Below are positions 36,925 through 46,565 of a stretch of 64,000 bases of DNA, in pieces. The stretch is taken from NCBI GenBank assembly GCA_031772625.1, contig CM062819.1:821353503-821417502 (forward strand). Reading direction: 5' to 3'. The notes beneath the pieces are model-generated. The model worked only from the letters and a program-made list of their open reading frames with translations, had not been told where the DNA came from and ran no database searches. The stretch is from Pinus tabuliformis (lineage: Eukaryota > Streptophyta > Pinopsida > Pinales > Pinaceae). The stretch's first letter is position 1, and each line of letters opens with the position of its first letter. The position numbers and the translations under genes are program-made.

Positions 36925-39900
36925 TCAAACATCGTCCCGATGTTTTCCGGCCACAAACAGTCCTGGATAAGCTTCTCTCATGAGTTGTTCATCCTCCCAA
37001 GTGGCCTCATCTGGCCCAAAGTGCTGCCATTGCACTTTAACCTGGGTGATGGCTCGTTTCCGCAGCATTACTTCTCTCCGATCGAGTATATTCAGTGGCT
37101 CGACCAAGAATTCTCCTTCCGGCTCGACCTAAAACACACAATATTTTAAGTCAATTTTTCCTTTAACAACAAAACTGATTGGTCTACCTAAGATACTTTC
37201 TTACCTGTATGTCTTGCCAATTGATTACGTGCTTAGGATCATAAACATATTTTTTTAATACAGACACATGGAAGACGTTGTGGACCCGAATATGACTTGG
37301 CAGGGCGAGCTGGTATGCCACTGGACCAACTCTCGCTAAGATCTGAAAAGGTCCACAAAACCGGGGTGCTAGCTTGGTGCACCCACTCCATTATAATGTG
37401 CTCTTTTTAGCTCGAATTCTCACATACACATGATCTCCTACTTGGTATTCCTTAAAATTTCTCTTTCGGTCGGCGAAGTTCTTTTGCCTATCTTGGGCTG
37501 CCTTTAAATTGGATCGTACCTTCTTGACCATTTCTTCCATTTCTTTAAGCATTTCGGGGCCCAGCATCAGCCTGTCCTCTGGTCCCCCTAGCTTGAGGGT
37601 GTGCGGCATTTCCATCCGTACAACACTTCAAACGGGCTCATCTGCAGGGACATATGATAGCCATTGTTGTATGCAAACTCGACCAAGTGCAGATAATCTT
37701 CCCACTTGGATGGTTGTTGCATTACATATGATCTTAGCATATCTTCTACAACCTGATTCACCCATTCTGTTTGTCCGTTGGTCTGAGGATGATAAGCGGT
37801 ACTGAAATTCAATTGAGTCCCCAATTCCCCAAACAGAGTTCTCCAAAAGACCGATGTAAATTTTATGTCACGGTCAGAGATTATAGTTTTTGGTAACCCG
37901 TGCAACCTAAAAATGTTTTGCATAAAGATATGGGCAATCTGCACTGCTCTGTAAGTGGATTGTACTGGTATAAAATGAGCTGATTTGCTTAATTTTTCCA
38001 CCACCACCATGATGGAATCGTTGTTTCTTTTTGACTTGGGTAATCCTGTTATGAAGTCCATAGAGATGGTTTCCCATTTCCACTCTGGAATTGGTAGTGG
38101 ATGCAATAACCCAGCAGGGTGCTGGTGTTCTGCTTTAACTTGTTGGCATTCCAGGCAACGTGTCAAATATTCTGCTACATCTTTTTTCATGCCCGACCAA
38201 TAATACTCCTTTCAGAGTGCGGTAATCAGCTTCTGATACCTCGAGTGTCCAGCGTAATGACTTTTATGAAATACATCTAAAATCAAGCTTTTAATGTCAA
38301 TTTGGTTGGGCACATACAACATTTTTTTATAATTCAGCATGCCAGCAACATCCATAGCGTATCCTTGCTGATTTTCTTTACTGGTTGGATTCTGAACTTG
38401 CTGTCCTATTTGCTGATATTTTGAATCTTGTTTTGCTGCCTTTTTAATCATTTCTTTGAAGGTACTCCACCCTTCGCTGCAAGAAATTTCGTAGAGACAT
38501 TGTACTTTTCGACTTAAAGTGTCCGCTACTCGGTTCTCTTTCCCTTTTAGATGCTTAATCTCGAAGTCAAAACCACTTAGGAAATCTACCCACTATGCCT
38601 ACCTAACATTTAAGGTAGGCTAACTAAAATAACTAGTCAAGCTGTGATGGTCCATCATTAATAGAAACTTTTTACCCATCAGGTAGTGGCACCGCATCTT
38701 TAAGGTATGAATAACAACTGCCAATTCTAGATCATAAGCAAAATATTTCTGCTCATGTTCCTTTAATTTCCTAGACTCATAGGCGATTACCTTTCCTTCT
38801 TGCATTAATACCCCTCCTACCCCTTCCTTACTTGCATCTGTGCACACCACATAGTCCTTACCTGGATCTGCTATGCTTAATATAGGCGCTGTGGTGAGCA
38901 GATGCTTGAGTTGTTCAAAACTTTTTTGGCATTCTGCGGTCCATTTAAAAGTTTTCCCCTTTTTCTACAAGGAAGTGATAGGATAAGCCACTCTCGAGAA
39001 TCCTTCCACAAACCACCTATAGTAACCCGCTAATCCCATGAAGGATCTTATATCCGCTACGTCCTTTGGCACTGGCCATTCCATTATGGTCCTTATCTTC
39101 TCGGGATCCACAGCGATTCCATCTTTAGAGATTATATGTCCCAAGTACTGAATTTGTTCCTTAAAGAAGTCGCACTTGCTGTATTTGGCGTATAATTGGT
39201 GTTCTCGGAGAGTTTGCAATACCAATCTGAGGTGCTCCTTGTGTTCCTCCATATTCCGGGAATATATCAGTATATCATCAATAAAAATTAACACAAACTT
39301 GTCTAAATACTGATGAAATATGTTGTTCATTAAGCACATAAAGGTCGCGGGGGCGTTGGTTAACCCAAAGGGTAATACCACAAACTCATAGTGTCCATAT
39401 CGAGTTCTAAAGGCAGTTTTGGCTATGTCTTCCTCTTTAATTCTGATTTGGTGGTATCCTGATCATAAATCAATTTTTGAGAATACGGTTGCCCCTTTTA
39501 CCTGATCAAAAAGTTCATCAATACGGGGTAAAGGGTACTTATTCTTAATTGTCAATTTATTCAACTGATGATAGTCCATGCACATACGAAGGGTCCCATC
39601 CTTCTTTTTAATGAACAGCATAGGGGCTCCCCAGGGCGACACACTGGGGCAGATGTAATTTTTGTCTAACAGCTCCTACAACTGCATTTTTAATTTTGTT
39701 AATTCTGGTCTGCTCATTTGATAAGGAGCTCGGGATACCTGGGTTGTCCCTGGCACCAATTTGATAGTGAAGTCTATGTCTCTCTTGGGTGGCAGTCCTA
39801 GTATCTCCTCCGGGAACACATCTGCAAATTCTCGTATCACTGGGATACTTTCCAATGTGGCAGTCTTGTCTTTTGAGTTGGCATAACCCACTTGAATGGC

Positions 39901-41682
39901 ATAAATCTGACATCTTTTCTTGATACACTTTGCCAACTGAGAGGCGGTTATTGGCCGAATCTGCACTAGCCTCATAATACCTTGCATCTCCTGCTTTTCC
40001 CCAAGTTCATCCCTGTAGCAGATAGTTTTTGTTTTACAGTTTATAATGGACCAACATCTTTCCAACCAGTCCATGCCTATCAACATGTCATACGATCCAA
40101 GGGGAAGTACGTTTAGATCTGCCATCACTGGCTAACCTGCTATCTTCAAGGGGCAGTTATTGACCTTAGCTAACACACGTCTCTTTGCCCCTGTTGCCAG
40201 CTGTACTAGCCAAGGGTTTTTAAACTTAACAGTTTGTAACTTACATTGTTCCACAACCTTAGGACTAACATAGCTTAATGTAGCTCCAGGATCAATTAAA
40301 ACAGTTACAGTATAATCAAAGATCTTACCTTCAAACTCCACCATAGTCGGCTGGTATTCTGCCTGACGATCTTCTAGAGCGGCATTAATTCTTAGTAAAC
40401 TTCGGGCCACGTCGCCAACCGTAGATGCTTCATGGATCTGCGAAACCTGTTCAATACCCTTTCGATGAGGACAATTTTTAATGTAATGAGGCCCTCCACA
40501 ACCCCAGCATTGTACTGGAGGTCTCGCTATCCCTTCATTGTCAATTTTACTAGATTGTTCGCTGATTCTGGATTCAATGGGTGGCTTCAATTTGAGCGGG
40601 TTCTTATGCAGATTCCTGTTGTTTTTCCCTTTGGGAAATCCTTTGCTAACACTGCCACGATTTCCCTTAGTGCCCACAACAATCTTATTACCTCTCTTGT
40701 CAACCCACCTCTTTCCTAGAATTTCTCCCTTCTGCTTACTTTGCTGATAACATACCCTGGCCTTTCGTATCACCTCATCCATCATTTTTGGGTTATCAAA
40801 CTCAATTCGTTCCCTCATCACCAAGGGTAGGCTACTGACAAACCGTTGCACCTTAGCCTTCTCCTCTCGTATGTAAGGCACATAACAAAGTAACGAGGTA
40901 AATCGAGTGATAAACTCATCCATTGTTTGTTGTCCAAGTCGCAGGTCATGGAATTCCCTTGCTTTCTCGTCATAGAATCGTTCAGTCAAATATCTTTCCT
41001 TGAAATATTTTTGAAAAATTTCCCAAGTTATATTTTGTTCACTTACCCCTCGTATAATCTTGACCTCCTCCCACCACAGAGTGGCCTTCCCTTGCAATTG
41101 GAAAATGGCTAGCCGCGCTTTGAGGTTGTGATCATATTCATATAATTGAAAATATTTATTCATATTAATCAACCAAGCTTCGGCTGCCTCTTCCAGCTCT
41201 CCATCGAAGTGTGGCGGTTTTATTTTCCAAAACTCCCCTTGTAATTCTATCCGCTGCCTTTTCGATGTCGGGTGTTCAGAGGCATTATCTGACTTTTCCT
41301 CTCGATTCTCTTCCCCTCCTTCTGTTTCTTCCTAATCCATGTGGTAGCCTTGTTCTTCTGACACTCGTAACTGTTCAGGGCTGGGGTTCGACTGGCATTG
41401 ATTCTGCTTGTCAGACAGGCTTTTCATGATTTTTTCTTGTTCCATAGTTAATCTTGCATTGTCCTCCCGCAGGCGGGCCATCTCATTCTTTAATTCCTGA
41501 ACTGTCTCTAATATCGTAAGATTAGTGTTGCGGGCCTCCTCTCCTAACTGCACCCATATCTCAAGATTAGTTTCAAGGCTTGTTGCAGGTCCTAGACCAG
41601 TCACAATCTTGTGTGGAATACTGTCCATTCTCCTCATAATCTGCTGTCGTCTGTTTCCTGTTCTTAACACAGGTAGAAGCAA
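36925..41682 (-). pseudogene. gypsy gag-pol polyprotein, degenerate
   Basis: Gag starts near 41682 with a coiled-coil segment, then the capsid-like 'ATLWWEEVK' region and a CCHC knuckle 'CWGCGGPHYIKNC' near 40470-40510. The protease active site reads 'LIDPGATLSYVS' (DPG for DT/SG). The RT core is at about 39000-39650 ('[11 protein letters not shown]', 'FIDDILIYS', 'YLGHIIS'). RNase H is at 38620-38850 ('CTDASKEGVGGVL'). Integrase has an HHCC region ending 'CLECQQVKAEH' and a catalytic core with 'MDFITGLPKS', 'SDRDIKF' and the Glu in 'NGQTEW'. The end is chromodomain-like ('ILDRREVMLRKR', 'VQW', 'ATWEDE'). Stops are at 41332, 40132, 39676, 39463 (TGA), 38965, 38620, 38212 and 37391 among others, and a one-base frameshift is near 37590. 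A 76-bp intron precedes the chromodomain. Confidence 0.93.
37129..37204 (-). other. Putative 76-bp intron upstream of the gypsy chromodomain
   Basis: On the minus strand a consensus donor (CAG|GTAAG at 37205/37204) and acceptor (TTTTAG|GT at 37129/37128) bracket 76 bases of T-rich sequence containing stops. The frames on either side differ by one base, and 76 bases removed restores them exactly, joining the integrase C-terminal part ('VINWQDIQ') to the chromodomain start ('VEPEGEFLVE'). Confidence 0.75.
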
Positions 41683-41750
41683 AATATTAACACAATAACT
41701 GTTTATTCTTATTTAATATATTTTCCAAAGGCCACAGTTTTGTAACCTTG

Positions 41751-41762
41751 GCTCTGATACCA
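41751..41762 (-). promoter_or_regulatory. Primer-binding site of the gypsy element
   Basis: The minus strand reads TGGTATCAGAGC two bases inside the 5' LTR, complementary to initiator tRNA-Met. Confidence 0.95.
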
Positions 41763-41764
41763 CT

Positions 41765-44398
41765 TGTAATGACTCCACATATACATATGGTAAAAATAAA
41801 TAAAAACTTAATAATTACCAAACAAGATTTGAAACTATATACACCCATGTTTGCATTTGTCATATCTCTATAATTTACTGTACAAAAATTGAAGTACATT
41901 TGTATTCATATATTATGGTCTCTGATTAAAGTTTCAGGGTTATTTCTTTGTTTTAATTTATGATTAAGTGCAAACGCTTGTTGGACCTCACTAATTGCAT
42001 CCGTGCTATGGGATTCTCCACCATATTGTCTGTTGTCTCGCGCTCATGAGGTCTCAATCAACCCGGCTTACAACCTGTTACACTTTACTATGGTGTTGAT
42101 ATTTTTGTTATGGCATTAAATTGCCTGCTCCATCCTGGTACGTGGCACGGGCAGGTCTGTTCTACCACAGTTGTGCACCTCGGGTCTCTCATCTCACCGA
42201 TGATAGAGGACCTGGGAACACAATCCTACGGCTGGGCTCCTTCCGGTGGTTTTCACATCTCTGTTGGCGATAGTATTGCCTCATTTCACTCCTTCCTTCC
42301 TGGATTCTTGCTCCGGTTCTGCTCCACCTCTCGTAGGCCTGCTGGGGCTGTTGGTACAGAGCTACAATGCATGTGGAATCTCAGAATCTGGGTTATGGTT
42401 TCCATTTCGGCGAGAGTTTCCCAGGTAAGTTTGCTCACAGAGGTGACTCATTTGTATTTCTTCTATAGTTGATTTGTTTATTCTCTAACTCTGTAACCTG
42501 TTGCTAACAAGGAATTGTTGCGCTTTCCTTTAAATTGTAGGAGTCTCAGGGTTCACAAATGTGATCGAAGGATGGTTTCCTCATAATTTTTCGTTGCTCG
42601 AGGGTATCTGGGTAAGGTTTATCTCCGGCCTGGTGCTTATTGACTGAGTTGGAAACTCTTTCTGGTTGCTGGTGGCTAGAGATTCAGCTCTCTGAGTATC
42701 TCTAGCTTTTCTTTCCTGTTTTTGGTAATATAAGTAGTCTCTGTACAGTTAAAAGTTTAAGATTATCGGGCGAATGCCTACTGTTGTTCTGAGGTTTAAA
42801 CATGAACAGTTCTCTGTATAGTCGAAGGTTTATTAACCGACTGCGGGTCTTGAATTTTATGGCAGTGCCGGTATAGTTTCTATGTTAATTTCTCTTTTAT
42901 GAAAGTTTAAATCTCTCTGATTAAGAACTATAATCAATTTAGCAGCCCTCCTGGGGTTTGTAGATGTTATCGTTCTTCTTGTGCCTATGATATTGGTTCC
43001 ATTTGGTTTGTAATTTAATTTCTAGTTCAAATGCATGATTGCTATGTGTTATATGGAATGTAATTGAAGTCTGGACGTTGTACAAGTGTAATACGTTGTT
43101 GTTTCCTGAACTACCCATGATATTCTTGCTCATAAATTTAAGTTCCAGTTGGAATGGTTAGAGTTTTGTTGTGGAAACCTCGAGTCAGGGTTTCTCCTTA
43201 TTTTCTGTTTGTTTCTTTCTAATTACACAGCTCTGCATCGAGATTGACTTGGTAAATGCCATTTGCGAGAATAAGATGTAACTAATTCTCTGTTTTCCGA
43301 TTAAAAACTAGCACTTTAGTTAACTTGTTCGATGATTGGTTATGTCGATGTTAATAGTATGGGGTTTCAATCCCTCGTAGGGTTTTAGGAAGACATGGCA
43401 GGGTTTTAGAATTTAATTGGCAGTCCATTCTCAGGTAATCTAGCCAGGACGGCTTTAGGGTTTCTACCCTTATACCCCTGCTTTATCGACCCCTTCTATG
43501 GCTTCACTCTTCGGGTAACAACATTTCCAACATTCTTCATCAATTCCTAATTTGTCTAAAATTTTACACAATCAACAGAGAAATTATTCACCAGTTCTTT
43601 TCTACAATATTTCTACAATAATCAATTTTTCCTGCATTGAAAGACTTGTATAGAAATTATATTTATGCAAGTAGTATGTTCCAGATTTACAGGAAAATTC
43701 CCTCGCTCTGACATTTATTAATTCTTCTGTAAAAGATTACTATACTTAAGTTTTCTGACTCTGTTACTATGTTTTCAGTAGATAAAAATGTAAACGAAAC
43801 CCTACTATTATCATTGTCAATTATCACTCCAGCCTTAGGCGCGCCTCTACATCATTTCATTCACAGTAGAAGACACATAATTTAGTTTGTGCATCAGTAT
43901 AATTTTTCCAGAAGGTACCTCATACCTGAGCTATTTTTAAGTAAAGAACTCCAATGGTAGAGGTCACCTCTGGGTTCTGTTGCTAGTCAATCCTTCCGAT
44001 CGGGAGATTTGTCTATCAGGACCAAATCTCCCCCCTAGCTTGCTCACAAGACCTTCTGTCTTCTGCAAGTTGCTTGCACACAGTGCTTATGCTATCTGGT
44101 CATCACCAGACTTAGCAATTTTTCCCTTTACCACCTGACATTTCAACGTGGTTTTTCCTCCCCGCACTTCCTTTTCTTTGGAAGCATTTCACAGTTAAGG
44201 GAGGTAGTTAGGGTTTTTCCAGCAACTATTTTTTTCAACTTCCTTCCCTCAAAAGTTCCAAGATCTGTTAATACTTAAATCATTTCTCATTTTCAATAAA
44301 TAAAAATATTATTCAATTCAAATATGTAATAACACTAATTATTCAGTTTGTTCTTACTGCGGTAAATAAAATATTTACAGCTTTCTGGGGACATTACA
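41765..44398 (-). repeat. Right (5') LTR of the gypsy element
   Basis: The LTR is 2634 bp and aligns along its length with 34166-36908. It contains the promoter of the minus-strand element. The corresponding 60-bp unit near 43600-43670 is present about once. Confidence 0.95.
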
Positions 44399-45576
44399 GT
44401 CATTATGACTACATATCTCAATTTCATGTTGTAAGGATGGATAAAAACACTGACATCATACTCGGTCAACCCTAGTTTAAGGATTTGGGTACATTCATGT
44501 TAAACATAAAGAAACAAGTTTTGACATTTCCTTATAAAGGGAAGATGGTCATGTTTCGAGACATAACAAGTAAATCAAAATCAATAAAATCTTCATTAGA
44601 AGACCTTAAGGATATCTCAGACTTGATGTTTCAAGATAAAATTGAAGAAGTCATTTGCAGCAAAGACAAAGAAATTTTGCGCCTCAGAGTTCACCAATAA
44701 AAATTACTCGAACAAGTCAAGAAAGCTCAAACATTAAAGAAGGAACTCAAGGAGTGTTTAGTAGAACAAGAAGAAGAAAATTTATGTTTAAAGAACCTTA
44801 ACCAAACATTAGTAGAACAAATCAAGTGTTTAAAAGACGAGAAGCATGAAGGCCAAAATAAAGTTGACTAAGAGAATGAGGAATGCTTATGTCTCAAAAA
44901 TCATAATCAAAATATGCTCAAATAGATTAAAAAACTTAAGGACGAAAAGAAATCGTTGACAAATAGGTTCAAATAACTTGTCACAAAGGAAGCATCAAAA
45001 TCTCCAGATGTAACAGTCCAAACTGAAGAAACAAACATCAATACCACTAATCTCGTAGTTCAGGCAAATCCAAACCCTATTGAAGTAAAAACGTACTCAG
45101 AGGTTGTCGTTCAAATAGAGGAGACACCAAATAAGGATTCAATAGTTAAGTCAACAACAACAATGCCTAATGGAAATCAGGAAAGTACCATAAAAATGTT
45201 TAAGGAAGTTTAAACAAGAAAAATTCCTTATCTACATCCGAATCACAAGAGTAGACACATTAATCAATCTACAAATCTATATCACGCAGAACATAAACAA
45301 ACTTATGTTTCGAAGAATATTGAAGTGAGCTCAATCTGGTCATATGATAACTATTCACCACACATCTCCAAGGATCAAAAGATTCCCCAGAAGATTAATC
45401 TAGGATGGTCTGATCTGTTTTCAATACGAAATTTCTGTCTATCACTCAGAACATCATATCATCTTGTATCAACAAAGATAAAAGCTCAGAACAAGATATT
45501 CTGAACAACAGAAGAGATATGATTCTTTATCAGTAAGCTTTGAGGACAAAGCTTTTTGAAGGAGAGGGCAATCTTA

Positions 45577-45890
45577 TGAACATAAATTATGTAAAAATAA
45601 ATAAAAATTGATAATAAAGAATAATCATAATAATATAAATATAATAATAAATAAAATTAAATTAACTAATGATTAGTTAGTTAATAATGAAAAGGCATGT
45701 CTTAGAGACATGCCTGTTTGTGAAAGGGTAATTACCTAGCTATATATACAGGACCCTCATTCTCATTTGTACTCGTCCTACATCAATTCTTTATATAATA
45801 TACAATTTACACTTACTATCCTACTATGGATGTATTTGTCTATAAAGTATTTAAATATTTTCGTTGCATATACAACTTTTGGTCGTTACA
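45577..45890 (+). repeat. 3' LTR of the small LTR element
   Basis: This is the partner of 32398-32712, preceded by a purine run 'gaaggagaggg' at about 45558-45568 that probably served as polypurine tract. Confidence 0.92.
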
Positions 45891-46565
45891 TACTATCTCC
45901 TTCTCTCTCTCCCCTTCTCTGCCCCCTCAAACATCTCTATGTCTTCCTCTCTCTCTCTCTTTCTCTTCCCTCCTCTCCTCTCTTGCTCACTCTATCTCCA
46001 TCTCTCCCTTACCACTCCCTCTCTCTCTCCACATCTATATCTCTATGTCTTTGTTCTTTCCTCTTTCTCTCCCCTCCTCCCTCTCTAATTATCTCTCTTA
46101 AGTCCTCTCTCTCTTCCTTCCTCTTTTCCTTTCTCTCCCAACTTCATATGTCTCTCCCCCTCATCTCTCTCTCTCTATCTACCCTTCAACTCTATAATGA
46201 TCTCCCTCCCTCTCTCCCCCTCTCTCCCCCTCATCTTTATGTCTCCCTCTCACTCTCTATCTTCCATCCTCTTCTCTCTCCCTCCATCTCTCCCTTGTCA
46301 TGCCCTCTCTCTATGTCTTTGTTCTTCCCTCCCTCTCTCTCCCCCTCTCTCTATGTCTTTATTCTTCCCTCCCTCTCTCTCCCCCTCCAATTTCCTCTCT
46401 CTCCCTCCCTCTATCCTTCTCTCACTACCCTCCTCTCTCTATTCATTCCTCTCCCTCTCTCTCTCTCCTCCCCATAATTGTTTCTTTCACTCTCACTTTT
46501 TCTCTGCCCTCTAGATTTGTCACTATCTCCTTCCTTCCTTCTCTCTCTCTCTCTCTCTCTCTCTC
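45891..46565. repeat. Polypyrimidine tract, part 2
   Basis: The plus strand is almost entirely C/T for nearly 670 bases and ends in a pure (CT)n run at about 46541-46564. It is the continuation of the tract at 31905-32395. Frames of up to 236 codons here are low-complexity artefacts. Confidence 0.9.

Larger units (their letters stand above)
34166..44398 (-). mobile_element. Ty3/gypsy chromovirus-like LTR retrotransposon
   Basis: The element is complete from LTR to LTR with TG...CA ends, a 5-bp target duplication (GTCAT at 34161-34165 and 44399-44403), a primer site for initiator tRNA-Met and a polypurine tract. The coding strand is minus: gag, protease, RT, RNase H, integrase and a chromodomain-like end in one frame, interrupted by about nine stops and one frameshift. 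It inserted into the ORF of the small LTR element. LTR divergence is roughly 6-10% in the parts compared by eye, so the insertion is old. Confidence 0.96.
33875..45504 (+). pseudogene. Protease-like plus coiled-coil protein, split by the gypsy insertion
   Basis: Part 1 (33875-34165) begins at an ATG in good context (acaaATGg). Part 2 starts at 44404, and the frame is continuous if the insertion and one 5-bp target copy are removed. The first about 140 residues follow the retroviral-type aspartic protease layout: strand pairs around 'LKGNIQGREV', an active-site position reading 'AINPNNDKNYI' instead of the usual D-T/S-G-A, and later the 'IILGQP' turn with the Trp codon after it changed to TAG. 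The remainder (from about 44560) is Lys/Glu/Leu-rich with heptad spacing ('LKKELKECLVEQEEENL'), a coiled coil. Further in-frame stops occur near 44698, 44868, 44923 and 44975. No zinc knuckle, RT or integrase is seen. Confidence 0.7.
32398..45890 (+). mobile_element. Small non-autonomous LTR retroelement, split by a Ty3/gypsy insertion
   Basis: LTRs of 315 and 314 bp (32398-32712 and 45577-45890) begin TGAACATAA and end TTACA. The first is followed after one base by an initiator-Met-tRNA primer site; the second is preceded by a purine run. Without the inserted gypsy element (34166-44403, counting one target copy) the internal region is about 2.6 kb. It holds a leader of about 1.1 kb and one interrupted ORF for a protease-like plus coiled-coil protein. 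No RT, RNase H or integrase is present, so the element must have relied on enzymes from elsewhere. The direct flanks (TATCA and TACTA) are an imperfect 5-bp duplication candidate. Confidence 0.85.

Noticed and set aside
45767-46477. Plus-strand frame of 236 codons
   Set aside because: It begins inside the 3' LTR and runs through the second polypyrimidine tract; a low-complexity artefact.
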